This document shows, piece after piece, positions 8,995-20,844 of a stretch of DNA of 64,000 bases. Position 1 is the first letter of the stretch. Every line of letters starts with the position of its first letter. Made by a program: the position numbers and the translations under genes. Source of the DNA: Theristus sp. LFF4_11 (lineage: Eukaryota > Nematoda > Chromadorea > Monhysterida > Xyalidae); the NCBI GenBank assembly GCA_030248135.1, contig JASANC010004071.1:62001-126000 (forward strand), given 5' to 3'. The notes beneath the pieces were generated by a model. It worked only from the letters and a program-made list of their open reading frames with translations. It searched no databases and was not told the origin of the DNA.

Positions 8995-11900
8995 ATGAAC
9001 GAACGTGAAGTGCTCACTCTGCGTTTGCAGGTAAATTCGGATTTTCCCGTTTTTTTGTTTTTTGTTTGCAATCATATTGTTGTAAAATTTGTTTCTTCCT
9101 TTTGTTTGATGATTTTATGGTCTCTATCCAAACGACTGGAACGTGCCAACGTTTTTCTGTGCTCACATCACAACTCACTGAAAAGTGAAGTTTTGCATTT
9201 TATTGTCATCGATCGCATTTGTTTGCATTGATGCATTCGCCGATTTTCATCAAAACTGTGTTTCTTCAATTTCATACATCGTTTGTTTTGTCGGCTCAAT
9301 GAAACTTGTGTGTAAAAGCCCGTTTACACCTGCTGAAAGCGCATACGGCACGTCACGTCACTTTAGGTCTCGTGTAGGGTTGGCACAGGAAAAAACCGGT
9401 TTCTTTTCCGTTTCAAAACCGTTTTTTTTTCAGTTTTTTCTTGAAAAAATAAAAAACCAGTTTTACCTTAAAAATTTTCAAACTTCGTGGTCAAAAATCA
9501 CAATTATTCGTTTGATTAATAAAATGTAAAATTATATTTTTGAAAATACGGTGCAGTGAACTGTGTCGAACTGAACTGGTGAAGCATCATTTTGCAGAAG
9601 CTTTTGTGCCAAGAGTCAAGATAAATACGATGAAGACAAGGTGACTGTTAAACTAAGTGCATATGCAGACTGACTGACGATGTTGTTGATTTGCAAAGGG
9701 TAACTGATGAAATGTTATTTTTCGAACGCAATCCGCTACCGGTTTCACTTTGCAGTTCTGCAGATCTCGTCCCCTAATCGGGGTCAGCTATCCGGTCTTC
9801 TTGCAACCGTCGCTCCCCGCTTCCCACATCTACACGGTCACTGCCCAGTCTTTGTTTTCAATTTATTGAACGTGCTGCCCTGGAAACCAATAAAAGCGAA
9901 ATTGATTTGATTTGAAACAAAAAATTGGGTAGCATTGGGTGGCAAAAATAACAAATTGGGTCGATTGTATGCCCGAAAACAGCATTTTATGCTGCTCAAA
10001 ATCACTAATTTTGATGTATTTCCTAATTTGAGTTCAAGATGCCAAGTTCTGGAAAGTTTAGGAGCTGGGAAGCAGTCGGTTTTTCATGGTTTTAAAACGG
10101 TTTTAAAACGGAAAAGAAACCGTTTTTTTTCCTGGCAATATAAAAAACCGGTTTTTTACCAACCCTAGTCTCGTGTTATTGCGTACTACCGTTCATACCT
10201 GAAACCTGACGTACGTCTGCATACGTGAGGTATAAACGTGCCTAAAGGTGCGCATTGGCCGAAAGGCGTCAAATAGAATCCCATGGTTGATCGTGATTGT
10301 TCAGGTGGGTCACGAGGCGGTGTTGCTTGATCCGCCGTTGGTTCGTTCGAACGCGACGCGGGCGCACACGCATCGGTGGACGGTGTTCGTAAGAGGACCA
10401 CGATCGGAGCCGTTGGACTCGCATTTGCTGTCGAGATGTATCTTTCAACTGCACGACGACTTTCCGAATGCTCGGAGAGGTATTGCAATCGTGCTTTAGG
10501 CTTTGTTCTCCGCAGTTGATGTTCTCAGTATTCAGTTTGATATTTGAATATATCCTAACATAAGATACTTTTGCACTGATTATACAGTCGTGATAATGGT
10601 TGCCGATTGGTTTGGTTTTGGTTTTCTTTTGCATTTGATCAATTGTATATGTAAAATGAAAGAATGGGTGCCATTTGACTTGAGTCACTGAGTCACTCAT
10701 CTGTTTACTTTGAAATTTTGTGGTTTTGTTTCTTTCTATGTTTTTTTGAGTGGAAATACAAAACATGCCGCTCTTTCAGTCGTCAAGTCGGCGCCATTCG
10801 AAGTGACTGAAACTGGCTACGCCGGGTTCACCATGCCTGTGTTCCTGGCGTTTGCTGGCTATGGCAAAGAATTCTCGGTTACATACGACATGAATCTCGT
10901 GTTCGGTTGGTTTTTTGGTCAATTTCAGCTCGTTTTTCCTAGTTCTTCAATTCTGTTATAGTTTCACTTTTGTTCAAACACTAGAAAAAGCGAGTTTCTA
11001 TAAAAAATACGATTTCGCTTACAGTGTATTATACATATGGTGCCGCTTTATATATTCCAGAACGGAAAACCAGCAGCACAACGGTGCACTCGTTTGAGTT
11101 TCGCGATCCGAAGCCTGTGCTTCGTGAGAGACTCCTGAAATACGGGGTCGGTTGGGTTTAGGGCATGATCGCGAATCGCGATTTTCGACTTATTTGATGG
11201 TGGATAGATAAGCGATGTATTGGTGGTAGAAAGAAAATCGAATCTAAATAGTCTTGCTTGCTGGCGTTATTGTTTTTGTTTGCATGTGTTGTTCATTGCC
11301 AGGACAGACGCTCTGATTGGATGTATTTGTGTGGGAACGAACAAACGATTTTATTTTCACCATTCAAATTACAAGTTCTATTGTTCTTCCAGGCCACTGT
11401 CACGTCGAAATCGCAGCAAAAGCCGTCGATCAAAGTGACAAAGGCGAAACCGAGTCAATTCGAGAGTTTATTTGGTCCAACAATTGCCGTGAACAAAAAG
11501 GTGCGTGTGCTTTCATTATTGAACTTTTAATTACACGCGCGTGCTGTGCTGAAGCATGTGTGTCTGTGTCTGTGTCCTTGGTTGTCACTTTCAGACCGTG
11601 CACACCACACTGCACGGGATCAGTTTGAAATCGTGGAACGGCTGTGGGTGGGGGTGGGGTATCATGAAAGTGAACGGGCAGGGCTTTCTGGCCGGGGCTG
11701 TAGCAGCGTGTAGAATTTTAATAAGTAATTTTTTTTAATTTCTGAAACACGTGTTGTTTTTTGTTTTGTGTAATCAACCTGAACGTTCTGTTGTCAGCCG
11801 CCGCCAGTGTGCAAGCCGCCAGCGTCTGCAAACGTGGTCGCCTCCAAACAGTCGTCCAACACAAAACACCACCAGAGCAACAACAACAGCCAACTGCAGC

Positions 11901-14501
11901 CGCACAGTCGTCCATTGGAGCGTCAACTGTCGCTGCCACGCGGCTCCACGTCGCCGGCCTCCTCAATCGGCAGTCATAAATCGCAAAAGCTGCCGAAGAG
12001 CAAGGACAGGCACGCACAGCACAACAACGTGAAGCCATCGAGCTCGTCTCGCGACGCTCATTCGTGCTTGGAGAAAACGAGCAAATCAACGAGCGACAGT
12101 TCGAAATCGCTCACAAACGGCGATCTGAAGCAGCATAATAATAGCAGTAAACTGAAAGACACTCAGCACACGGAGACGAAACAGAAAGAGCATCATCACA
12201 ATGAATCGAATGAGAAGGCGTCGAAAGCGGACAAAGTGAAAACGCTGTCGCAAAAATCACCGCACCACCGGTCTGCTGGCGAAAAGTCGCCGACAGAGGA
12301 AGGCAGGCGGAAACAACTGAAATCGAGGTCACCGAAACACGCGAGCAAGAAGTCACCTGAGCATTACACGCCGAAAGCGACAACACCAATGAAAACACCG
12401 GATTTATTGCCTGATACACCAGACGCCTGCACTGCGACAACGGTAAGACCTCATTTTAACGTGCTCCACAACAAGTCGCTGACGGCCAAACAAGTAACTG
12501 AATCTAATCTAGTCTATGTTTTGCATCAGCACCAGTGGTGAGCTCGCTGCAATTATATCACCAGTGTTTAATGCATACATGCCCTTTATGTGGAATGGTC
12601 CATCGGCGGTTCAGTGTTTTTTTCAATATAAGCGTCTCAGTTTCAATTTCACCGCTTCAATTTGCGTGTTTAAAGAAGATTTTGTTGTTTTGCTCAACCC
12701 GTTTCTTCACACAGGCCACAATGGAACAAGGCGTTCATGAAGACGTTGACGACGACGACCACGAGCCGCGTGCATTGAACGCGTTCAGCATCGCCGGCGT
12801 CAAGCTCAGTCAGGCGCGTGACATCGACCGTGACCTCGTGAAGGAGCTGCTCAAGTCGTTGGGCGACGACCCGGAGCAGGCTGACGAGCTCGTCAAGCAG
12901 CACCGCGCTGCCACGGAGATGTCGGTCTTGCTGCTTTGCTTTGCTTCATTACCTTGCCGTTTGGCTCGGCGACTCAATTCGTTTGACTCAATAATTTCAA
13001 GCGTGATGCGGCAATTCCGAAATTGCCCCCAAGCAACTCTCTCTGTCGCGTCTGACTCGTGGACAACACGCAGGTCACCAGCAATTTCCAATCGCCGCGT
13101 CGAACATGAAACGACCTTTTTCCTGTCTATGCGCGCGTTGAGTCGCAGAGCCAAAAAATACTGGTTTTGCGTTCACAGCTCCGTGTAAACGACTATTTTC
13201 GCTTAGTTAGATTGAGTCGTGTGTTTGCAACATCAGAATTACCGATGCCCACCAGCGCGGCTGTGCACCACAAAACTTTGTCAGCTTCATGATGCTCAGT
13301 AATAACTTGAAGGCTAGTGGAATGTTCGTTTGCTTGGAACATTTCTAGCTGTCCCACTGATCGCACAGGACTCACCAGGCAATAATACAGTCCGCTAGAG
13401 TTTTTTTCTTTTCGTCATTGGTTTTGCTGCTCAGCAATAACATTGTATTCGTGTTGTGTTGCTTGCAGCAACGATCTGTTCAGCACCGGCGACAGTTCAC
13501 CGGAGCGCTCGACGCGCCACAAACCGCAGTCCCGTGCTGGTGGCAGCCGCCGACGACGCGAACACGACTGGTACGATTCGGACGTCTCGGGGAGCTCCTC
13601 TGACGGCTCCATCGGCGGGGCGGCCTGCTCGAGTCCCGAGCGCGAGCGGCCTCGCGAAAAACCGGATCGATCGTCAACATCGGCCAGCAGCAGTGGCGCA
13701 CCGAAAAGCAGTGCGACGAAGTTACACATCAAACTCGAACGCAAACTGTCGCCGCCCGCCAAACCGTCGCACGATCCTGCGCACTCGACGACAGTGCCGC
13801 CGAGACAGTCGCTCTCGGAGACTCCGGAGAAACCGACGCCAACAGCGACAACCACAGCAGCGTCGTTGTCGTCAAAATCGTCGTCGTCGAAAAAACGACC
13901 GGCTGCACCGACGGACAATCGAAGGGCGAACGAGAAACGACCGAAACTGTCGGACAACGAGTCTCAGGGTGGCGTTGAAGAAGCGACGTCAACGAACATC
14001 ACAAATGCACAGCCGACCAATCACGACAGACAGAAAGTGCAATCAAGTGCAAAGTCGACGAAAATCTCCTCGGGTAACCAAAAAGCCACGCCGGTGAAGC
14101 CGGATGAGACGACCATGAAACTGAACGGTGACCACCACCAGCAGACGTCGTCGTCAGCGACTGAACAGCGAGCCAGCGAGCCGGTGCCGGTTGCGCGGAT
14201 GCCGTCTGTTAAGCGAGAGCACCAGCAAGCACAGACATGCGAGTCGAGGACGACAGACGTGACGACTGTGCCAGCTGACGACGACGGCGCACGTCTGCGG
14301 CTGCTGCAACGCCAACTGACGACCGGCGTGACCAGCGTCGAGTTGGGCGACCGCGTGGCGAGCGTGATCGTCAGCGCGCAGCTGCCGTACTCGCTCGACG
14401 CCACCAAGCAGTACCTCGAGTTCAACCTGCACTCGCGCCGCGATCGATCCACCGTGGCTGCGTTGTCGGCGCTGTTTGCCGCCGCGTCACCGTCGAAATA
14501 G
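8995..14501 (+). CDS. AF9/ENL-family YEATS-domain protein (MLLT1/MLLT3 homologue), about 804 aa
   Basis: This is a nuclear chromatin reader. Family members bind acylated histone H3 and, through a C-terminal ANC1 homology domain, recruit DOT1L, AF4 or Polycomb partners in transcription elongation. Model: 8995-9030, 10305-10479, 10780-10905, 11061-11146, 11393-11500, 11798-12442, 12715-12920, 13469-14501; all phases fit. The start is the ATG at 8995: MNEREVLTLRLQ joins VGHEAVLLD exactly where the family begins its first beta strands. The YEATS part (about residues 5-145) shows HRWTVFVRGP, FQLHDDFP, ETGYAGF, FEFRDP and RERLLKYG. The middle is Ser/Lys/His-rich and disordered, as in the family. 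Exon 7 adds an acidic segment. The last exon ends with LEFNLHSRRDRSTVAALSAL, matching the ANC1 homology domain. It is longer than human AF9/ENL (about 560 aa). Intron 1 carries a split repeat. Confidence 0.9.
9321..10238. repeat. small inverted-repeat element split by the hAT-like insertion
   Basis: The two outer pieces, 9321-9374 and 10176-10238, begin CGTTTACACCT and end AGGTATAAACG, which are inverted copies of each other. Removing the element at 9375-10167 plus one copy of its 8-bp duplication rejoins them. The interior ACCTGACGTACGT relates it to the repeat at 5333-5475 and to about 36215-36330. Confidence 0.55.
9375..10167. mobile_element. hAT-like non-autonomous element with perfect 8-bp TSD
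   Basis: The termini are TAGGGTTGG and CCAACCCTA, followed inward by inverted AAAACCGGTTT and CGGTTTCTTTTCC-like blocks. Flanks are GTCTCGTG at 9367-9374 and GTCTCGTG at 10168-10175, a perfect 8-bp duplication. The element sits in intron 1 of the AF9/ENL gene. No transposase frame was seen. A degraded relative of its ends (AAAGAAACCGGTTTCTTTTC) is at about 48025-48105. Confidence 0.8.
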
Positions 14502-15651
14502 CGCACGAATGCTGCCGTTTTGTGCTTGTGCAGTCCCCACACACAAACGAGCAATTACAAACAGGCGTTGCCGCACGCATGGTGTGTTATCGCTTGTGTG
14601 TGTGTGTGCGTTTGTGTTGTGTGGTTGTTCGCGGTCAAGCAAGGCTTTGAAAACATGGATGGACACATGCGGGGTCTTCAGACAAGTACTTTACTTTCAA
14701 GTTTCAGGGCTCTTTTTAAAGGGGTTTGATTTGTATTTGTCTGTGGTTTTTGTTTTGCTTGTTTACTGTTTTGACAGTACACAATAGGAATGTTAGCGCG
14801 GTCTTTTGTTCTTTTGTCAGGCACTTTTCAACTAGCAAACTTAGTTCAGTGATTATGTTTTTGTTTTTGTCATCTATTACCTTTTCAGGTTTTGTATTTT
14901 TATAGTTTATTTGTTGATTTGGTCGTTTTTGTTTTTGGTTGATTGCAGCACTTTTGGCTCAGACATTGTGGGCAGTTGGCAGTTGTATTTATTTTTGCTG
15001 GTTTCACAGTTGCCTGGTCACCAATGAAATTGTACAGTTTCTTTCAACTTGCTTCCCCATGTGTGTGAGTTTACCGTCACCCCACCTTTGCTTACCGCTA
15101 TCTAACCTTGCTTTTTATTGCTGTTTTTCTTGATTGATGTTCCGCTAAAAAATCTGAAACAAAGGTTCTTTATTTCTTGGGCTTTGAAATGATTGTCATA
15201 GGTTTTTCTTCGAGCGTGAAAAAATGGATTTCTGTACAAAGTCACTGAGCATTGCATTATTATTTGAATGCTTTATATTCTTCGATTTGGTATTTTTTAC
15301 ATTCAGAACATTTGACAAACGTTTTTTCCATCCCCACATACTAAAACCGTTGACTTCTGTTTTGGTTTGGTGCATAAGTGTTCTCAAACAGTTTTTTTTT
15401 CGGTTTTCATTCATTGCATTTTGATGTTTCTGTTTGTTTGTTTGTTTGTTGTTTCATTTCTTCACTTGTTTTCGTTTCATACTCTCTCGTTTTTGCTCCT
15501 TTACACAGAAATTCTCTCTTTGTTAAGCAACTCAGAAAACCCGCGTGATTCTGTTGAATGAGATTAACTTTTGTTTTTGTAATTTACATTTGATTTTGGA
15601 AGATGTGGGTCACGCTATAACTTCCTGTACGCGGGAATTATGTCGTAAATA

Positions 15652-15932
15652 CGGTATGGCCGATTAAACATGGCAGCCTTTTTCAAGGTGTGAGAAGCGC
15701 GCGAAATTTGAATGAAAGAAAAAAGACGTTCAGAAATCCAATTCTGAGTCAAATTTGACATGTTTCTTAATATAAATTGGTTATTCGTGCTGTTCTGTTC
15801 AATCTTTATATGATAACAATATTACATTGCCCACTCAATTGGCTAATATCTTGGCATTTTTGTAAAAGACAACTTCTAGTCTGCGATTAACCTCGCCTTG
15901 AATGAGCCTGCCCTATTTATTCGGCCATGCTG
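15652..15932. mobile_element. Tc1/mariner-like MITE, copy 1
   Basis: The ends CGGTATGGCCGATTAAACA and (inverted) CAGCATGGCCGAATAAATA form terminal repeats of about 25 bp, flanked by TA on both sides (15650-15651, 15933-15934). The interior (AAAAGACGTTCAGAAA, AAAGACAACT) aligns with the copy at 31091-31355. It is 281 bp with no coding capacity. Confidence 0.7.
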
Positions 15933-16266
15933 TAAGTTCACTTCACCAGTCGGGTGACGTTGTGTCGTCAAACTTCCCCGTGGGGGTTACAACAAAAATT
16001 TTTCGATTTTTACTCCACGCGAACTTATCCAAAAAGGCTTACCCTTGGGGAATTTACAGAATTGTTGCCCGCACATGTGATTTGTCTTAACACCGTTGAA
16101 AATTGTAAAACACAACAGCGAAACCAACAACCAGTAATATGGCGAGTGCTGCTGGACAACAAAGTTCCTGAAGTTTCGCTAAGCCCGGACGGGGAAGTTA
16201 TAACGTGACAAGATAAACGACAATCGTGTATTTATTCAAGTCGGACTGACTTTGAAATTCCAGGTA

Positions 16267-16710
16267 CCGTATTACCTCCAATAAACCCCTATGGGGAATT
16301 AATACGTGAGCGACTTTTAGGGGTGGGGTTTATTGATGGGGGGTTTACTTTTAAACAAATTGTAGGGGTGGGGGTTTATTGAAAAATGGCAAAAATACCT
16401 TGCATGGCAGGCAAGAAAATCGCAGAAACTTCTACTCTACCTAGAAATTTCTTTTTATAACAGCCTTTTGTAATGAAATTACTATTAACTTTTGGTAATT
16501 ACCAAAAGTAAATTACCATTTGGGACCTTTGGTAGCACAATTTCATCATTTTAACTGCAACCAGCCACTGAATTCGCTGGGTATGTGTTTCAAACAGGTT
16601 TCCAATAATCCCCCATGGGGGATTATTTGTGGGGGGGGGATTATTCGGAAACTAGTCGTGGTGGTGGGGGTTTAGTGGTGGGGGGGGGGGGTTTAATGGG
16701 GGTAATACGG
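16267..16710. mobile_element. TA-flanked MITE with CCGTATTACC termini
   Basis: The left end CCGTATTACCTCCAATAAAC and the right end, read inverted, CCGTATTACCCCCATTAAAC agree at 18 of 20 bases. TA flanks both ends (16265-16266, 16711-16712). The interior holds G-rich blocks and a second inverted block near 16600-16650. It is 444 bp without a gene. Confidence 0.7.
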
Positions 16711-18529
16711 TATTAGCTGAATTGGGTGTTTGCAAGTTTACCAGAAGCCAGAATGTGTTTTGTTCGACACGGCAAAATTTCAGGCTCAGTTCAACTCTGA
16801 TTTCATGAAAAAATCTTTTTTATTCTGAGTTGTCGACGAGTTCGACGTTGTCACTGTCGCCGTCGCGGTTCTGTTTTGAAAACTGTATTTATTTTACCCT
16901 TTAAAAACTGCACGCCAAAGAAAAACTGGTTCTTTTGGTTTTTTATCTCAAAATCATACGCATTTTTCAACTGAGAACGTCGAATTTGCGTTCTAAATTT
17001 TTCGCGTTAATCTTGATTCTGGTACAGCACACATCCAATCTGCTATTATCCGTAATTTTACGATTAGTCTGATGAATTTGTGATGGTGAAGACGAACGAA
17101 TTGATTTTGTTAACCAATCGTTCTAAAACTACAGTAACCAATCTATCACACTTTAAACCAGTTTTTTAAAGTCTGATAATGATCTCTTGTATCTTTGTTT
17201 TTTGTTACAAAATCAGTTGATATATAAAGTGCAACAACCTTGTGGATAAAGTCGGTTTATTAGGACCTGACAGACTGAAATAACGTTAGCACATGCATAC
17301 ATCAATTTATACTTGGGTTGACCTGAGAAAGAAACTGAATGTTCACATGAATAGATATGATTTTCTATGGAACGTTGTTCAAAACACTGAAAAGAGCTTC
17401 AGAATGTACATTGCGCTAGTGTAACTCATTTTGGCAGCTTGACAGAAATTGGTGTTCCATATTGCTGCTGCAACATTCAGGCCTTCCTCCTTAAGCCAAA
17501 ATTAGAACGTTTACTTTTTGAAAATAGCCTGCACTTGTGTTGTATCTGGCGTTACCTTGGAGATATTTTGTGGTGCGCTATTTTGGAAGTGGAACTTTTC
17601 GAATATGCTGAGTGAAACCGGTGAAAGGAAGTGTCTCATTCTGGGTTGACATGACGCATGGATTATGTTCATGTGCATGTACTATGTCCGTGTGCACATA
17701 TGCATTATACATATGCACGTTCTTTTGCAACTGGAGTTTTGAGTACCTGCCAGACGTGCTGGAACGGTGGTTCTCAAATTCGTTTTATTCGCACATGTAT
17801 GTAAGAAATTTTGGTGACTGGTGAAAAGTTGACAGGTAACCACAAAAAAGTGAAGTGCAGTTTTAAATTTGAACCAAATTGTTCGTTTTCGTTTGTAAAC
17901 TGGCAGAGACGGTGCATGTGAAAAGTATGCAGACATACATATCACTTTTAAACACATGTGCGCCAACTTTGCTTGTGTCATGTGCTTGATATGGTAGTAA
18001 ATAGGATATGAAAATTGATCACTGCAATTATTTGAACCACTGAAGAAAGTGACTATCATACCGATTATTCAGACAAAGTTTCACTCTAGCCTCTAACTTT
18101 GGATACCACCTTAAACTCATATGTTAATGTGAGATGAATGTATCTTGCACTAATATGTATTGTGCATTTATTCAAACGTGTCCGGATTAAAATGACGTCA
18201 TTTGCTTTAAAAAACGCCCGTTTGTCAAAGTACAGACACTAAAATGTCAGTTTGGTGTGACTGATTCGACATTCACCATTTGGTTACGGGAAGAAATTGG
18301 CTAAACGGAAAGTCTGGTTTGCTGTGAACGGCAAGCGCATGTTTGGCGGCACATGACGTCATTTCAGTGGGCACGTTTAAAAAATAGGTCACAGATATAT
18401 CTACATGTTAGGTCTAGGTCCGCATGTATCTCTGAAAGTTGGTGGCAGCAGTGAAAAGCTAACCAGTAATCAAAATCGCCCATTGCAGGCTGTTGCCGGT
18501 TGTGCAAGTTCGTCTTTTCCCCAACTGCA

Positions 18530-20122
18530 ATGTCGAAACGCACCGACGACCAGCGTCGATTGATCGAAGAAGCTACGAGTGACGTCGTCCAAGACTCACA
18601 ACAAGAAAAGCGCCCCAGCAACTTTCCGCCAACGAGCGCCACGACGCCGAGTTCGCTGCGTTATCGACGGCGGTACCGCGGTCGGGCACGGAGTCCCCGC
18701 GCTAGCAGCGTTTCGCCCTCGGCTGCGTCGCCACCGCTGCCCAACCCGGACGGTATTCCATCGGAGGCGCTTACGTTTGATGTGCCGTCCACGTCCGCCG
18801 CCGGTCAGTTCCGCCGTTTGTATCCTCCAAAACTTAAAATTTTTGCATTAAAACTGACGAGCCCAGGGTCGCTGCGGTCTTCGCTTACCGGGCGAAACCG
18901 CAGAAGTGTCCAGCCCTCGCGGTGTCAGTCCGCAGCCCGTTTAACATCGTTTTTACGCATATATGCGTGGCCACAAGCCAACCCAAGCAAAAATGTTTTT
19001 ATTAAAAATTATATTTCCATTTAGAAAGCTTTGTACATTTCAAATTTCACCACCACTTTTACAACTATTGAGTTTTTACAAAAAACAGCCGACTTTTTTC
19101 TTGTCCAATTTGTTTTGACTATAACATCTTGTCGCCTCTCCCACCATCAACACGCTGGCATCAAAATAGGCTCACTGAAATTGGACAATTACTCTTTTGT
19201 GTTGGCACTGTGCAAAGAACACTGTTTTTGAGATTTGAAAAAATCAGTTAAACGTAAACCAAACCGTCAAACGCTGACGTTTAAAAAATGTCCATCGTAA
19301 ATTGCTTCAACTCGTAAAAACACGAGCATTCAGAATTCCAGCCATATAATTGGTAGTCAGCAAAGCAATCAAAATTCGAAATAGTGTCCGTGTGCCACAA
19401 CGTTTGCTTTTCGTAAACACAATATTATCTTAAGTGTGAATCCATAAATAACTTTCAAACTGCATTCAACCATGAAAATCTGTGTGATTTACTGTTTTTT
19501 TTTACTTGCAGCGACGCCTGGCACGAACAGCACTCAACCGACAGCGACAGCGCCCACAATGCCGCAGGCCACTCGAGCGACGCGACTCCGCCGCGAGCAT
19601 GCGCTCAGTCAACAAAACAACAACGGCAATGTTATCGTCGTCAACAATGACGGCGACACGAGCTCGAGTGCAAGTCCGGACGACTTTCAACTGTCGCAGC
19701 AGCAACGCCTGCCGCAGCGTACCGGTGTAGCGAACGCCAATCGCAGCAATAATAAGAATAATAATGACAACAAAAACTCCAAAGACGGCGACACGGACGA
19801 GACGTCGCTGAGCTCCGGCTCGCCGCGTAATCAGCCGCCGACGGACACCGCGCAGGCGTCATCACGAGCGAAATCGCGGTCGCGCTCTCCGGCCAGCAGG
19901 CGAACGGACACCACGCCACGTAGAACGAAGACTTTTGTGAAATCAACACCGTCAACGTTCAGAGCGACGCGGTCGGACGTGGTGATCGAGGTTGAACCGC
20001 CGAGTCCGATCACTTCGGCCAGAGCACACGGGCCAGCGGCGCCGTCGTTGTCGCCGGTGCCCGTCGCCTCGCAGTCACCAGACTCTGATGATGCCGACAT
20101 CATTGCACTGCCGAAACAAAGG
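18530..20122 (+). CDS. two low-complexity exons, probably the 5' part of the TRPN gene or a separate small gene
   Basis: Exon 18530-18803 starts with ATG (MSKRTDDQRRLIEEATSD) and ends before GTCAGT with one base over. Exon 19512-20122 follows a TACTTGCAG acceptor, needs one base, and ends in phase 0 before GTCCGT. Together they encode about 295 residues rich in Ser, Thr, Pro, Asn, Gln and Arg, including an SR-like stretch (SRAKSRSRSPASRR). I recognise no domain. The phase-0 end would join a phase-0 acceptor at 20919/20920 (EQIDRKAS...) in the TRPN gene, adding a disordered cytosolic N-terminus. Alternatively, reading through gives a stop at 20161 and a separate protein. Transcript data would decide. 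Confidence 0.45.
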
Positions 20123-20166
20123 GTCCGTTGGACTATATGTATGCAATGTACATACGTTTGAATCAA

Positions 20167-20325
20167 CAGTTAGACTCGCTAATATATGCAACTAGCTGAT
20201 TGGTTGGTCATAGCAGCTCTCAGCGCTGATTGGTTAATCATGAGGTGTTCTCAGCGCTGATTGGTTGGTCATCACGTCATGTTCGCGTCATGTTCAATAT
20301 ATTTTTCAGATGGACTGTATATTCC
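20167..20325. mobile_element. degraded relative of the long-TIR element
   Basis: The left end GACTCGCTAATATATGCAAC and following GCTGATTGGTTGGTCA match the terminus of the elements at 3110 and 7135. Near 20310 the sequence GGACTGTAT resembles the opposite end. The inside holds three copies of GCTGATTGGTT(GG/AA)TCA. It lies between the low-complexity exons and the TRPN start. Confidence 0.45.
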
Positions 20326-20844
20326 GCTGCTGATTGAGCGTTGCACTTTTTGAGCAGCCTTTCTGATCCTGAATCTGATCTGATCTCACCTTCCAAAAAA
20401 CTAGAAAAATCTTGCAAATCTGGTCTTCCCATGGTGCTGTTTAATTTTTAAGTAGACTATATAGCGTTGACACCATATAGCCATACGGTGAGAAAATCGC
20501 CGAATTTAACAGCGCTCCTGTTGTCATCAAGAAGTCAATTTCACATTTTGAAATGTCACGCAAAAATGTGGGAGCGTTCACATTTCAAGCTGCAACGGCA
20601 TTGCATTCAAGCTGTGGTCGTTTTCGGTTTTGCCATTTGGAAGCAGATGCTGGAAATTGAAAGAATTTGTTGACTGACGTTTTAAGTAGGGATCAGTAAT
20701 CAGTGTGAAGACTGCTGCAGACTCAAACAAATGTTAAAAAGACATTGTATTTTGTTTCAATGACCATTGAGTGGCATACACAACACGAGCCTGAGGTTCT
20801 TGTAGAGCTTACCAAGTAAGTGCACAGTGCCAGATAACTAAATT

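Larger units (their letters stand above)
14502..18529. other. AF9/ENL downstream region and intergenic DNA
   Basis: About 14502-15560 is strongly T-rich on the + strand, as expected for 3' UTR or downstream sequence of a + strand gene, with no phase-consistent exon. Two TA-flanked inverted-repeat elements follow (15652-15932 and 16267-16710). About 16720-18500 holds no recognised gene or repeat. Confidence 0.5.

Noticed and set aside
10560..10700. Possible tRNA or other structured RNA genes in AF9 introns and elsewhere
   Set aside because: No cloverleaf with a GGTTCGAATCC-type T arm was found anywhere in the window.
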